Shown here: piece after piece, positions 9,042 through 17,949 of the stretch
Layout: each line of letters begins with the position of its first letter
Numbering within the stretch: the first letter of the stretch is position 1
From: Pseudomonas koreensis
Lineage (GTDB): Bacteria > Pseudomonadota > Gammaproteobacteria > Pseudomonadales > Pseudomonadaceae
NCBI RefSeq assembly: GCF_025447595.1
Contig: NZ_JAOEJU010000014.1
Span: 99,135 to 163,134 of the forward strand
DNA: 64,000 bases
Reading direction: 5' to 3'
Translations under genes and position numbers: made by a program
The notes under the pieces: model-generated
Databases searched by the model: none
The model's input: the letters and a program-made list of their open reading frames with translations, nothing else
What the model was told of the DNA's origin: nothing

Positions 9042-10117
9042 AAGGCTAGATCCTCAGGTGTGAATGTCATCTTGAATGAACGATACGGAGCGAAATCGCT
9101 CGGCTTCATTCCCTGCATTTCCGTCAAACGTCCAATATTCTTGACCGCTGCCACTGCCGACGCATCGAACGGACCGTCGCCACTGGACTTGGCCACGCTG
9201 ACCGAAGTCACCGTACCGTCCGGCAACATGCCGATCTGCAGTACAACCGTCATGCCTTTGCGTGCCGAAGGTGGACGTGCCCAGCCTTCCGCTGCCCGCG
9301 CACGAATCAGGTCATCGAAACTGCCCGCGACTTCATCGCCCTGCTCATCGGCCAAGGCCTGCTGGCGCTGCGGCGTGTCGGAAAGCAAATCTGCCAGGGC
9401 CTGAGCCTTTTTGTCTTCGGCGGATTTACGTGCCGCGTCCTGCGCTTTCTTCTTCGCAGCATCGGCAGCAGCTTTCTTCTTCGCGTCTTCGGCGACTTTC
9501 TTCTTCGCCTCTTCAGCTTCAGCTTTCTTCTTGGCGTCTTCGGCGGCTTTCTTCTTCGCGTCTTCGACGATCTTCTTCTTGGCTTCTTCAGCGGCCGCTT
9601 TCTTGGCCTCTTCTTCAGCAGCCTTCTTGGCTTCTTCTTCGGCTTTCTTCTTGGCTATATCAGCCAATTGTTTCTCTTCTGCCTTCTTGGCTTCGGCGGC
9701 TTTCTTCGCGTCGTCGGCTTTCTTGGCTTCATCAGCCTTCTTCGCCTCGTCCGCTTTCTTCGCCTCATCGGCCTTCTTGGCTTCCTCGGCCTTTTGAGCC
9801 GCTTCTTCTTTCTTTTGTTCCGCAGCCTTCACCGCTTCCTGCTCGACCTTTTTCTGCTCCATCTGCTCGACTTCGGTCTGGCGCGCGGCGGATTTCTTCG
9901 CCTCACCCGCAATCTTCTGATTGGTCTGGGTGGTTGCCTGACTTTTCGATTTCAGCTGGTACAGGGTCGCCTGGACAATCGGCTTGGCCGGCGGCAGCTC
10001 CGGGGTCAGGGCGAAACTGACGAACAGCATGCCGAACACCAGCACGTGCAAGCCAATCGCCCAGACACTAGGCCAGAAGTAGCTTTCCGAGGCGGACGGC
10101 TCTCGCTGTTGCTGCAT
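9038..10117 (-). CDS. tolA: Tol-Pal system protein TolA
   Basis: Inner-membrane protein that spans the periplasm and carries proton-motive-force-driven movement from TolQR to TolB-Pal. It has an N-terminal membrane helix (about residues 15-36), a long charged helical domain II of tandem KKADEAKKADEAKK-type Lys/Ala/Glu repeats (about 75-245) and a C-terminal domain III with PDGTVTSVSVAKSSGDGPFD. The 359-residue length is typical for Pseudomonas. The repeats make the DNA locally low in complexity (about 9400-9850) and prone to length change. Confidence 0.96.
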   Translation of the reverse strand: MQQQREPSASESYFWPSVWAIGLHVLVFGMLFVSFALTPELPPAKPIVQATLYQLKSKSQATTQTNQKIAGEAKKSAARQTEVEQMEQKKVEQEAVKAAEQKKEEAAQKAEEAKKADEAKKADEAKKADEAKKADDAKKAAEAKKAEEKQLADIAKKKAEEEAKKAAEEEAKKAAAEEAKKKIVEDAKKKAAEDAKKKAEAEEAKKKVAEDAKKKAAADAAKKKAQDAARKSAEDKKAQALADLLSDTPQRQQALADEQGDEVAGSFDDLIRARAAEGWARPPSARKGMTVVLQIGMLPDGTVTSVSVAKSSGDGPFDASAVAAVKNIGRLTEMQGMKPSDFAPYRSFKMTFTPEDLAL

Positions 10118-10578
10118 CAGGGCGCCTCGGTGATCAAGCCAACGTTACCGACCCCGGCTTTCTGCAACCCGCCCATGGCGCCCATGACGGAGCCATAATC
10201 GACGGACTTGTCGCCACGGATGAAGACCTGGGTACGTTTGCCGCCTTCAGTGCCGGCGCGAATGATCTTGGTCACCGCGTCGGTCATCTGTGGCAGGGTC
10301 ATGGCCCGGTCCTGCTGCTTCTCGGTGTCGACTTCGCTGCCAAGGTTCCAGTAGTAGGTCTTGTCCGACTTGATCGAAATGGTCAGCACCTGGGTGTTGT
10401 TGTCCTGCGGCAAGGCTTCGCTGGAAACCTTGGGCAGATCCACTTTCACGCCCTGATTGAGCATCGGCGCAGTCACCATGAAGATGACCAGCAGCACCAG
10501 CATCACGTCGATGTAAGGCACTACGTTCATCTCGGCGACCGGCTTGCGCTTGTGTCGGGCTCGAGTGATTAAAGCCAT
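10117..10578 (-). CDS. tolR: Tol-Pal system protein TolR
   Basis: ExbD/TolR-family protein of 153 residues, part of the proton channel with TolQ. A single membrane segment (about residues 20-42) carries the essential proton-conducting aspartate in PYIDVMLVLLVIFMVTAPML. The periplasmic domain follows, with the pattern VFIRGDKSVDYGSVM. The gene touches tolA by one base and follows tolQ by 14 bp. Confidence 0.96.
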   Translation of the reverse strand: MALITRARHKRKPVAEMNVVPYIDVMLVLLVIFMVTAPMLNQGVKVDLPKVSSEALPQDNNTQVLTISIKSDKTYYWNLGSEVDTEKQQDRAMTLPQMTDAVTKIIRAGTEGGKRTQVFIRGDKSVDYGSVMGAMGGLQKAGVGNVGLITEAP

Positions 10579-10592
10579 CGGGAAATACCTGC

Positions 10593-11288
10593 TTATTCTT
10601 CGCTGGTGTGCACTTTGCGGTGCAGGATCGCCTGGAATTCATCGGCGAAGGTGTAGTAGCGGCTCAGCAAGGTTTCGCTGCGGGCAGAGAAACGGTTGTA
10701 AGCGATAACGGCCGGGATCGCGGCGAACAGACCGATCGCAGTGGCGATCAGGGCTTCGGCGATACCCGGTGCCACGGTAGCCAGGGTTGCTTGTTGAGCG
10801 CTGGCCAGACCACGAAAGGAGTTCATGATCCCCCAGACGGTACCGAACAGACCGATGTACGGGCTGACGGAACCTACGGTGGCGAGGAACGGCAGGCTCT
10901 GCTCGAGCTTTTCTTCTTCGCGGGAGATGGCGACGCGCATGGCACGGGCCACACCTTCCATCACCGCTTCAGGGTCGACGCCTGGCTGCTGACGCAGACG
11001 GGAGAACTCCTTGAAGCCGGCACGGAAGATCTGCTCGACACCCGAATCCGGGTCCGGGTTGCTGCCGGCCTGACGGTAGAGTTTGGACAGGTCGATACCC
11101 GACCAGAAGCGCTCCTCGAAGCTCTCCAGGGCACGTCGACCGGCGCGCAGCAGGTTGCTGCGCTGAAAGATCATGATCCATGAGGTCACCGATGCGGCTA
11201 CCAGGGTCAACATTACCAACTGCACCACGATGCTGGCATTGCTGACCAGGCTCCACATGGAGGAATGGTCGACGACGTTAGCTTCCAC
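10593..11288 (-). CDS. tolQ: Tol-Pal system protein TolQ
   Basis: MotA/TolQ/ExbB-family proton-channel subunit, 231 residues, with three membrane helices (about 15-38, 130-155 and 170-195). The conserved GSVSPYIGLFGTVWGIMNSF and GIAEALIATAIGLFAAIPAV segments form the channel helices. It overlaps the ybgC stop by 11 bp, which joins the thioesterase to the tol operon. Confidence 0.96.
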   Translation of the reverse strand: MEANVVDHSSMWSLVSNASIVVQLVMLTLVAASVTSWIMIFQRSNLLRAGRRALESFEERFWSGIDLSKLYRQAGSNPDPDSGVEQIFRAGFKEFSRLRQQPGVDPEAVMEGVARAMRVAISREEEKLEQSLPFLATVGSVSPYIGLFGTVWGIMNSFRGLASAQQATLATVAPGIAEALIATAIGLFAAIPAVIAYNRFSARSETLLSRYYTFADEFQAILHRKVHTSEE

Positions 11289-11745
11289 GCTTTATCTCCT
11301 GCTTTGAGTGTGTACCCGTGCCGACCGCGTCGGCAAAGGCCGCACGCAGGTCTTCGGGAAGGGCCCGGGGTTTCAAACTGTTAGTGCGCACACAGGCCAC
11401 CAGAAACTGCCCTTCGCAGAGCAGCACATTATCCGTTGCCCGCCTGACCTGCTGTCGAAAGCGCAGGCTGGCACGGTTCAATTCGATTACATCAGCGCTT
11501 ACCAGAAGCTCGTCGTCCAGTCGCGCCGGCGCGTGATAACGCGCTTCGCTGGAATGCACGACGAACAACAGGTCCTCCCCTGCCAGCGCCGACTGGGCAA
11601 AGCCCAGCTCCCGGAGCCGCTCGGTTCGAGCCCGTTCCATAAACTTGAGGTAATTAACGTAATACACGATGCCGCCCGCATCGGTGTCCTCGTAATAAAC
11701 GCGACAACGATGTGCGAACGGCTCAAGCCCGTTTTGCGCGCGCAT
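11278..11745 (-). CDS. ybgC: Tol-Pal-associated acyl-CoA thioesterase YbgC
   Basis: Hot-dog-fold thioesterase of 155 residues. The signature VYYEDTDAGGIVYYVNYLKF contains the catalytic aspartate, and ERART follows. In other bacteria YbgC acts on short or medium acyl-CoA or acyl-ACP and associates with phospholipid enzymes; its link to Tol function is still poorly understood. It is the first gene of the tol-pal operon, so the operon promoter should lie in the 11746-11872 gap after ruvB. Confidence 0.94.
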   Translation of the reverse strand: MRAQNGLEPFAHRCRVYYEDTDAGGIVYYVNYLKFMERARTERLRELGFAQSALAGEDLLFVVHSSEARYHAPARLDDELLVSADVIELNRASLRFRQQVRRATDNVLLCEGQFLVACVRTNSLKPRALPEDLRAAFADAVGTGTHSKQEIKRGS

Positions 11746-11872
11746 ACTCTAGTGCTTACTCCTCGGGTTGCCAATCCGGCCAGGCAACTGTTTTTCATTG
11801 TTCAAAGGCTTTACCGCAAAAGTACCGTCCTGAGACAGTACAAATGCTGAATAAATCGCCAAAAAATGTGTA

Positions 11873-12934
11873 TCAATCGTCCACGGCATCGAGAAACTCG
11901 TCTACCACGGGCATCTCGCCCATTCGTGTCGGAATGTTTAAACCAAAATGCAGGTAAGCGTGGCGGGTAACCACCCTGCCCCGCGGTGTCCGCATGATGT
12001 AACCCTGCTGAATCAGGTACGGCTCGAGCACGTCTTCAATGGTGTGGCGTTCTTCGCTGATCGCCGCCGCCAGACTGTCGATGCCCACCGGGCCGCCATC
12101 GAACTTCTCGATCATGGTCAACAGCAGACGTCGGTCCTGATGATCGAAACCATGCTCGTCGACATCCAGCAGATTCAGCGCCAGGTCGGCAACGGATTTG
12201 GTGATGTGCCCCTTGGCCCGGACTTCGGCAAAGTCCCGCACCCGGCGCAATAGCCGGTTGGCGATCCGCGGCGTGCCCCGGGCGCGGCGGGCGATCTCGA
12301 AAGAGCCTTCCGGATCGAGCGGCAGGCCCAGAATATTGGCCGAGCGGCTGACGATCGTCGCCAGATCAGCAGTGCTGTAGAACTCGAGACGCTGGACGAT
12401 ACCGAAACGGTCGCGCAACGGGTTGGTCAGCATGCCAGCCCGCGTAGTAGCGCCAACCAGCGTGAACGGCGGCAAATCGAGCTTGATCGAACGCGCCGCC
12501 GGCCCCTCACCGATCATGATATCGAGCTGGAAATCTTCCATCGCCGGGTACAGCACTTCTTCCACGATTGGCGACAGACGATGGATTTCATCGATAAACA
12601 GCACATCGTGCGGCTCAAGATTGGTCAACAGCGCCGCCAGATCCCCCGGACGTTCCAGCACCGGACCGGAAGTGCTCTTGATCGACACACCCATTTCCTG
12701 GGCGATGATATTCGCCAGCGTGGTTTTACCCAGCCCCGGCGGACCGAAGATCAGGGTGTGGTCGAGGGATTCGCTACGGCCACGGGCGGCCTGGATAAAT
12801 AGTTCCATCTGCTCGCGAACGGTCGGCTGGCCGATGTATTCGGCCAGGCTGACGGGACGTATCGCCCGATCCTGGACTTCTTCGCGCTCACGCGGACTGT
12901 GCGTGGCGGCGATCAGACGATCAGCTTCAATCAC
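11873..12934 (-). CDS. ruvB: Holliday junction helicase subunit RuvB
   Basis: AAA+ motor that drives branch migration of Holliday junctions with RuvA. The protein is 353 residues with Walker A GPPGLGKTTLA, Walker B LFIDEIHRLSP, sensor-1 GATTRAGML and the arginine-finger region NPLRDRFGI. The C-terminal winged helix includes PRGRVVTRHAYLH. Its ATG directly follows the ruvA stop (ruvA ends at 12935), so translation is coupled. Order ruvC-ruvA-ruvB is conserved. Confidence 0.98.
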   Translation of the reverse strand: MIEADRLIAATHSPREREEVQDRAIRPVSLAEYIGQPTVREQMELFIQAARGRSESLDHTLIFGPPGLGKTTLANIIAQEMGVSIKSTSGPVLERPGDLAALLTNLEPHDVLFIDEIHRLSPIVEEVLYPAMEDFQLDIMIGEGPAARSIKLDLPPFTLVGATTRAGMLTNPLRDRFGIVQRLEFYSTADLATIVSRSANILGLPLDPEGSFEIARRARGTPRIANRLLRRVRDFAEVRAKGHITKSVADLALNLLDVDEHGFDHQDRRLLLTMIEKFDGGPVGIDSLAAAISEERHTIEDVLEPYLIQQGYIMRTPRGRVVTRHAYLHFGLNIPTRMGEMPVVDEFLDAVDD

Positions 12935-13543
12935 TTAAATCATTCCCTTCAGGGCGCGTCGAATCATGTCTTCGCTGCTCAGGCCTTTCTCTTTGATCGC
13001 GGAAATTGCCTTGCTCGCTTCCTGTGGCTTGTAGCCCAGGGAAATCAGCGCGCTGACCGCATCGTTCTCGGCGGTGTTGACCGGCGCCGGGCCGTCCGGC
13101 TGGTTTGGTACCAGGGCGAACATGGCCGGCGAGGTTTCCCAGGCCTTGAAGCGATCCTTGAGTTCGACCAGCAGGCGCTCGGCAGTTTTCTTGCCCACAC
13201 CCGGCACCTTGGTCAGCGCCGAGGTGTCCTGGGATTGCACGCAGCGAATCAGTTCGTCGACTTCCAGACTCGACATCAAGGCCAGGGCCAGTTTCGGCCC
13301 CACACCATTGAGACGGATCAACTCGCGAAAAAAGTCTCGCTCACGCTTGCCGGCAAAACCATAGAGTAACTGCGCGTCTTCACGTACGACCAAATGGGTG
13401 TGCAGGGTCAGCGGTTCACCGACCGACGGCAGACGATAAAGGGTGGTCATGGGCACTTCCAGCTCATACCCGAGGCCGTTTACATCCAGAATCAGGTGCG
13501 GCGGCTGTTTCTCAGCCAGAGTGCCGCGCAAGCGTCCAATCAC
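12935..13543 (-). CDS. ruvA: Holliday junction DNA-binding subunit RuvA
   Basis: Tetrameric junction-binding protein, 202 residues. It has an N-terminal OB fold (MIGRLRGTLAEK), tandem helix-hairpin-helix motifs (LNGVGPKLALALM and VPGVGKKTAERLL) and a C-terminal domain III (SALISLGYKPQEASKAI) that contacts RuvB. It lies between ruvC and ruvB. Confidence 0.98.
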   Translation of the reverse strand: MIGRLRGTLAEKQPPHLILDVNGLGYELEVPMTTLYRLPSVGEPLTLHTHLVVREDAQLLYGFAGKRERDFFRELIRLNGVGPKLALALMSSLEVDELIRCVQSQDTSALTKVPGVGKKTAERLLVELKDRFKAWETSPAMFALVPNQPDGPAPVNTAENDAVSALISLGYKPQEASKAISAIKEKGLSSEDMIRRALKGMI

Positions 13544-13657
13544 GTTTCAGATCCTTGAGCGTTGGCCAGCCGTGGGCTGGCGACCGACAAAACATGGATT
13601 TACGGCCGACGACCCAGGCGCGAAATCCACATTCCGTGAAATTGACTGCTGATGCTA

Positions 13658-14182
13658 TCAGAGACGCAGGCGCCCGCCACGACTGCGTGCCGTTCCCAAG
13701 CCGTGCGGCAACAGACTGGAGCGTGTGTGGGCGTGACAAATGGCAATCGCCAGGGCATCCGATGCGTCGATTTGCGGTTTGCTGGTCAGCTTGAGCATAT
13801 GCATGACCATCATCTGCACCTGCTCCTTATTGGCCGCACCGGTTCCCACCACGGCCTGCTTGACCTGGGTGGCCGTGTACTCGGCAATCTCCAGGCTTTC
13901 TTCGGCGCCGGCAACGATAGCGGCCCCCCGGGCCTGCCCGAGCTTGAGCGCCGAATCGGCGTTTTTCGCCATGAACACCTTTTCGATGCCCATGGTGACC
14001 GGGCCGTAGGTCTGGATGATTTCCCGCACGCCGCGATAGACGATCTGCAACCGCTCATGCAGCTCGCCGGCACCGGTGCGGATGCAGCCCGAAGCCACGT
14101 AGACGCAGCCGCGCCCGGTATCGCGTACCACGCCGTAACCGGTAATGCGCGAACCGGGGTCGATACCAAGAATTAAAGTCAT
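13658..14182 (-). CDS. ruvC: Crossover junction endodeoxyribonuclease RuvC
   Basis: Resolvase that cuts Holliday junctions; 174 residues from the ATG at 14182. The acidic active site is complete: Asp in LILGIDPGSRITGYG, Glu in GIEKVFMAKNADSA, and the two aspartates of DASDALAIAICHA near the C-terminus. An upstream in-frame start would add eight residues (MFFRTSRL) before the conserved MTLILGIDPG and is not favoured. It is separated from yebC by a long perfect palindrome. Confidence 0.97.
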   Translation of the reverse strand: MTLILGIDPGSRITGYGVVRDTGRGCVYVASGCIRTGAGELHERLQIVYRGVREIIQTYGPVTMGIEKVFMAKNADSALKLGQARGAAIVAGAEESLEIAEYTATQVKQAVVGTGAANKEQVQMMVMHMLKLTSKPQIDASDALAIAICHAHTRSSLLPHGLGTARSRGGRLRL

Positions 14183-14213
14183 AAGCCTGCTGGTTCGAAA
14201 AAACACAAAAACA

Positions 14214-14267
14214 AATGTGGGAGATTCCGTGCTTGAGGGGAAGCCTCAAACACGGAATCTCCCACAT
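14214..14267 (-). terminator. Long palindrome between yebC and ruvC, probable terminator
   Basis: AATGTGGGAGATTCCGTG and CACGGAATCTCCCACATT form an 18-bp stem, extended inward by TTGAGG/CCTCAA around a GGAAG loop with one mismatch. On the minus strand the stem is followed by a T-rich TGTTTTTGTGTTTTTT tail, so it can end yebC transcripts. Confidence 0.75.
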
Positions 14268-14283
14268 TGAATCGTAGTCGCTC

Positions 14284-15030
14284 TTAACCGAGCTGAGCGG
14301 CCACGTCTTCCGGAATGTCAGCGTTGGAGTAGACGTTCTGCACATCGTCCAGGTCTTCCAGCATGTCGATCAGCTTGAGCACCTTCTCCGCACCCTCCAG
14401 ATCCAGTTCGGCGCTGGTGGTCGGCTGCATGACGATTTCCGCGTCATCGCCCTTGAAACCAGCGGCCTCCAGGGCATTGCGTACCGCGTAGAAACTGGTG
14501 AACGAGGTGAACACGTCGATCGAGCCGTCTTCGTGACTGACCACGTCGTCGGCATCGGCTTCCAGCGCCGCTTCCGTCAGTGCGTCTTCATCGACGCCTG
14601 GCGCAAAGCTGATCTGTCCCTTGCGTTCGAACAGATAGGCTACCGAGCCGTCGGTACCGAGGTTGCCGCCACACTTGCTGAACGCGTGGCGCACGGCCGC
14701 TGCGGTACGGTTGCGGTTGTCGGTCATGCACTCGACCATCACCGCCACGCCGCCCGGGCCGTAACCTTCGTAGGTCAGTTCTTCAACGTTGTCGGCTTCA
14801 GTCGCACCGGCGCCACGAGCCACGGCACGGTCGATGATGTCCCGACTCATGTTGGCGCCCAGCGCCTTGTCCAGTGCCAGACGCAGACGCGGGTTGGAGC
14901 CCGGATCACCGCCGCCCTGACGGGCCGCCACGGTCAGTTCGCGGATCCACTTGGTGAAGATCTTGCCTCTCTTGGCATCCTGGCGTTCTTTGCGGTGCTT
15001 GATGTTCGCCCACTTGGAATGACCTGCCAT
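14284..15030 (-). CDS. yebC: YebC/PmpR-family DNA-binding regulatory protein
   Basis: A 248-residue protein beginning with the family hallmark MAGHSKWANIKHRKERQDAK at the ATG at 15030. Members were described as transcription regulators (PmpR controls quorum sensing in P. aeruginosa), and more recent work assigns some YebC proteins a role in translating proline-rich stretches; which applies here cannot be read from sequence. YEGYGPGGVAVMVECMTDNRNRT is the other conserved block. It lies between aspS and ruvC in conserved order. Confidence 0.95.
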   Translation of the reverse strand: MAGHSKWANIKHRKERQDAKRGKIFTKWIRELTVAARQGGGDPGSNPRLRLALDKALGANMSRDIIDRAVARGAGATEADNVEELTYEGYGPGGVAVMVECMTDNRNRTAAAVRHAFSKCGGNLGTDGSVAYLFERKGQISFAPGVDEDALTEAALEADADDVVSHEDGSIDVFTSFTSFYAVRNALEAAGFKGDDAEIVMQPTTSAELDLEGAEKVLKLIDMLEDLDDVQNVYSNADIPEDVAAQLG

Positions 15031-15118
15031 AACTCGCTCCGAATTCTCTTGAACAATGCCCGCCATGCATTCGCATCGGCCAGCAAAAAAATCTTGTCTT
15101 CAATCACTGCAGAAAGAA

Positions 15119-15145
15119 AAAAGGCGCATCCGAAGATGCGCCTTC
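15119..15145 (-). terminator. Intrinsic terminator of aspS
   Basis: GGCGCATC and GATGCGCC (15123-15142) close on a 4-nt loop. On the minus strand they are followed by TTTTTTCTTTC, about 10 bp past the aspS stop. Confidence 0.92.
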
Positions 15146-15154
15146 AGGCCCGTC

Positions 15155-16930
15155 TTACTCGGCCTTTGGCGTTTCGCGCAAACGAATGTGCAATTCGCGC
15201 AATGCCTTCGCATCCACCACACCCGGCGCCTGCGTCATCACGTCGGCAGCACTCTGGGTTTTCGGGAAGGCGATCACTTCACGGATCGACTGGGCACCGG
15301 TCATCAGCATCACCAGGCGGTCCAGACCGAAGGCCAGACCACCGTGCGGCGGCGCGCCGTATTTCAGGGCGTCGAGCAGGAAGCCGAACTTCTCTTCCTG
15401 TTCCGCTTCATTGATGCCCAGCAGACGGAACACCGCCTGTTGCATCTCTTTACGGTGGATACGGATCGAACCGCCACCCAGCTCGGTGCCGTTCAGCACC
15501 ATGTCGTAGGCACGGGACAGAGCGCCGGCCGGGTTGGCCTCCAGCTCTTCCGGCGAGCACTTCGGTGCGGTGAACGGGTGGTGCAGAGCCGAGAAGCTGC
15601 CGTCGTCGTTCTCTTCGAACATCGGGAAGTCAACAACCCACATCGGAGCCCATTCGCAGGTCAGCAGCTTCAGGTCGTGACCGAGCTTGATACGCAGCGC
15701 GCCCAGGGCTTCGCTGACGATCTTGGCCTTGTCGGCGCCGAAGAACACGATGTCGCCGTCAACTGCACCAACGCGATCGAGGATCACGTTCAGGTTGGCT
15801 TCGGGAATGTTTTTCACGATCGGCGATTGCAGACCGTCAACACCGGCAGCGCGCTCGTTGACCTTGATGTACGCCAGGCCCTTGGCACCGTAGATGCCGA
15901 CGAACTTGGTGTAGTCGTCGATCTGCTTGCGCGGCATGCTCGCCCCGCCTGGAACACGCAGCGCAGCGATACGGCATTTCGGATCGTTGGCAGGGCCGCT
16001 GAAGACCTTGAAATCAACTTCTTTCAGCTGATCGGCCACGTCGACCAGTTCCAGCGGGTTACGCAGGTCTGGTTTGTCGGAACCGTAACGGCGCATGGCT
16101 TCTTCGAAGGTCATGTGCGGGAACTCGCCGAATTCCAGATCCAGCACTTCCTTGAACAGGTTGCGGATCATGCCTTCGGTCAGGCCCATGATGTCTTTTT
16201 CGTCGAGGAAGCTGGTCTCGATGTCGATCTGAGTGAACTCAGGCTGACGGTCGGCACGCAGGTCTTCGTCGCGGAAGCACTTGGCGATCTGGTAGTAACG
16301 GTCGAAGCCGGCAACCATCAGCAGTTGCTTGAACAGCTGTGGCGATTGCGGCAGTGCGAAGAACGAACCGGCGTGGGTACGGCTCGGTACGAGGTAGTCG
16401 CGCGCGCCTTCCGGAGTGGCGCGGGTCAGGATCGGCGTTTCGACGTCGAGGAAGCCGTTCTCGTCGAGGTAGCGGCGGATGCTGGTGGTCATGCGCGAAC
16501 GCAGACGCAGCTTCTCGGCCATTTCCGGACGACGCAGGTCCAGGAAGCGATAGCGCAGACGGGTTTCTTCGCCGACGTCGGAGAACTCGTTCAGCGGGAA
16601 CGGCGGGGTTTCCGATTCGTTCAGCACTTCCAGTTCGTAGCCCAGCACTTCGATCATGCCCGACGCCATGTTGGCGTTGGTGGCACCGGCGGGACGCAGA
16701 CGCACCTTGCCGGTGATCTTCACGACGTATTCGCTGCGTACACGGTCGGCGGCGGCGAAGCTCTCGGCGCGATCCGGATCGAACACTACCTGGGCCAGAC
16801 CGTCACGATCACGGATATCGAGGAAAATCACCCCGCCGTGGTCGCGACGACGGTGAACCCATCCGCAAAGGGTAATTTCCTGGCCTTCCAGGCTTTCGTT
16901 CAGTTGGCCGCAATAATGGCTGCGCATCAT
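15155..16930 (-). CDS. aspS: Aspartyl-tRNA synthetase
   Basis: Class II synthetase of 591 residues. It has an N-terminal OB-fold anticodon domain (CGWVHRRRDHGGVIFLDIRD), motif 2 KCFRDEDLRADRQPEFTQID, the bacterial GAD insertion domain and motif 3 GGLAFGLDRLVMLMTGAQSI. The Pseudomonas enzyme is known to be non-discriminating, also charging tRNA-Asn with aspartate for GatCAB; the sequence here is compatible but does not prove it. Normal length and start (MMRSHYCGQLNESL). Confidence 0.97.
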   Translation of the reverse strand: MMRSHYCGQLNESLEGQEITLCGWVHRRRDHGGVIFLDIRDRDGLAQVVFDPDRAESFAAADRVRSEYVVKITGKVRLRPAGATNANMASGMIEVLGYELEVLNESETPPFPLNEFSDVGEETRLRYRFLDLRRPEMAEKLRLRSRMTTSIRRYLDENGFLDVETPILTRATPEGARDYLVPSRTHAGSFFALPQSPQLFKQLLMVAGFDRYYQIAKCFRDEDLRADRQPEFTQIDIETSFLDEKDIMGLTEGMIRNLFKEVLDLEFGEFPHMTFEEAMRRYGSDKPDLRNPLELVDVADQLKEVDFKVFSGPANDPKCRIAALRVPGGASMPRKQIDDYTKFVGIYGAKGLAYIKVNERAAGVDGLQSPIVKNIPEANLNVILDRVGAVDGDIVFFGADKAKIVSEALGALRIKLGHDLKLLTCEWAPMWVVDFPMFEENDDGSFSALHHPFTAPKCSPEELEANPAGALSRAYDMVLNGTELGGGSIRIHRKEMQQAVFRLLGINEAEQEEKFGFLLDALKYGAPPHGGLAFGLDRLVMLMTGAQSIREVIAFPKTQSAADVMTQAPGVVDAKALRELHIRLRETPKAE

Positions 16931-17029
16931 GGTAGTGGTTCGCTTCTCGTAATTCGAAATTCGGTGGAGATCCCGTCGCCATCAAGCAACGCGGAATCTC
17001 ACGCGTGTCGTTCGACCTGGGCCTGAACC

Positions 17030-17251
17030 CTAGTCAGATTTGTCGCCACCGGCCAGATTCTTCTTCGCGCCGGTCTTGAAATCGGTTTCGTACCAGCCGC
17101 TGCCGCTCAGGCGAAAGCCCGGCATGGACAGCTGCTTCTTGAGTTCCGGCGCCTGGCAGGCAGGGCAATCGACCAGTGGTGCGTCGCTGATCTTTTGAAT
17201 GGCTTCCAACTGATGACCACAGGAAGCACATTGGTAATCGTACATCGGCAT
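17030..17251 (-). CDS. FmdB-type zinc-ribbon protein
   Basis: A 73-residue protein starting MPMYDYQCASCGHQLEAIQK at 17251, with the CxxC...CxxC zinc ribbon (YQCASCGH and VDCPACQAPE). This family is annotated as a putative regulator from the FmdB name, but its function is unknown. It is commonly found just upstream of aspS, as here, which suggests co-transcription. The second Met (17245) is an alternative start. Confidence 0.88.
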   Translation of the reverse strand: MPMYDYQCASCGHQLEAIQKISDAPLVDCPACQAPELKKQLSMPGFRLSGSGWYETDFKTGAKKNLAGGDKSD

Positions 17252-17326
17252 GGGGTTGTCTCGGCAATCAGATTGCCAGCACACGCAGGGCTGTGCGGCG
17301 AAAGAGCGGGATTATATCCATTAAAT

Positions 17327-17360
17327 GCGGCCTGTGCAGCCGGAAGACTGCACAGACCGC
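17327..17360 (-). terminator. Hairpin downstream of the ribbon-helix-helix gene
   Basis: GCGGCCTGTGCAG (17327-17339) pairs with CTGCACAGACCGC (17348-17360), one mismatch and an 8-nt loop, 3 bp past the stop of the minus-strand gene at 17364. The tail is only ATTTAATGG, so termination strength is uncertain. Confidence 0.55.
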
Positions 17361-17363
17361 CGG

Positions 17364-17711
17364 TCAGTGACACCCCCCGGCATTCATCGCAGAAGAATCC
17401 CGCAAACCGTGCACCACGCACACGACCCGAACCAGACCGCTGAAGTTTTTCACTCCGCCATGGCGCAGGTGTATCTCGCGATCAACACGGGACAGCAATG
17501 TGCCAACCGAACAACAATGATCCTCGGCCATCCGGCCAAGAATGTTCCAGTAAACCTGTTCCAGCCGCATACAGGTCGCGAATCCGTTCAGACGCACCGA
17601 ACGGGACAATGGCCGGATCAACCCGATGTCGAACCCCTCGAGCAGCGTTCCAACGAACCTGTCTTGTTGCGAACCCACAGCGAAGTCACTTCGCCTGTCT
17701 ACACCTTCCAT
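17364..17711 (-). CDS. Ribbon-helix-helix (RHH_4-like) domain protein
   Basis: A 115-residue protein. The central block SVRLNGFATCMRLEQVYWNI (about residues 37-56), followed by GRMAEDHCCSVGTLLSRVDRE, is the pattern of the RHH_4 family of small DNA-binding proteins, where the first strand inserts in the major groove and two helices dimerise. The start at 17711 has a strong AAAGGAG site nine bases upstream. It lies downstream of the Dps-like gene on the same strand but behind that gene's terminator. No target is known. The C-terminal 15-20 residues do not match the domain and may be disordered. Confidence 0.72.
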   Translation of the reverse strand: MEGVDRRSDFAVGSQQDRFVGTLLEGFDIGLIRPLSRSVRLNGFATCMRLEQVYWNILGRMAEDHCCSVGTLLSRVDREIHLRHGGVKNFSGLVRVVCVVHGLRDSSAMNAGGCH

Positions 17712-17904
17712 ATCGTTGACACTCCTTTGTCATTTCTGCGCCTGCTATCAAGGCAACGTCCTGTGACCTCATTAAAAGCGCAGGCGCAAAGGTATATCCA
17801 GATGACTTTTTGACCATCCTCGTAGGATAAGCCAACGCGTAAAGGAGGATTTCTGGAACGGCGGCTGCGCCCCTCGCTTACAGCAACCGCGAAAGGGCGT
17901 GCCA
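17712..17904. other. Gene-poor gap between the Dps-like and ribbon-helix-helix genes
   Basis: About 190 bp. I see the AAAGGAG ribosome site of the downstream gene at its left end and otherwise nothing supportable. It should contain that gene's promoter. Confidence 0.5.
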
Positions 17905-17940
17905 GAAAAAAGAGTGGCGCACGACCCAGGCGTCGTGCGG
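17905..17940 (-). terminator. Intrinsic terminator of the Dps-like gene
   Basis: CGCACGAC (17918-17925) and GTCGTGCG (17932-17939) form an 8-bp stem with a 6-nt loop. On the minus strand CCACTC then TTTTTT follows, starting about 10 bp after the stop codon. Confidence 0.8.
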
Positions 17941-17949
17941 CTCCCGTTA

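Noticed and set aside
9400..9850. Repetitive DNA that could be a satellite or CRISPR-like array
   Set aside because: It encodes the Lys/Ala/Glu repeats of TolA domain II; repeats are coding, variable and lack unique spacers.
15056..17026. Long open frame on the + strand opposite aspS
   Set aside because: Antisense shadow of a conserved synthetase; no domain.
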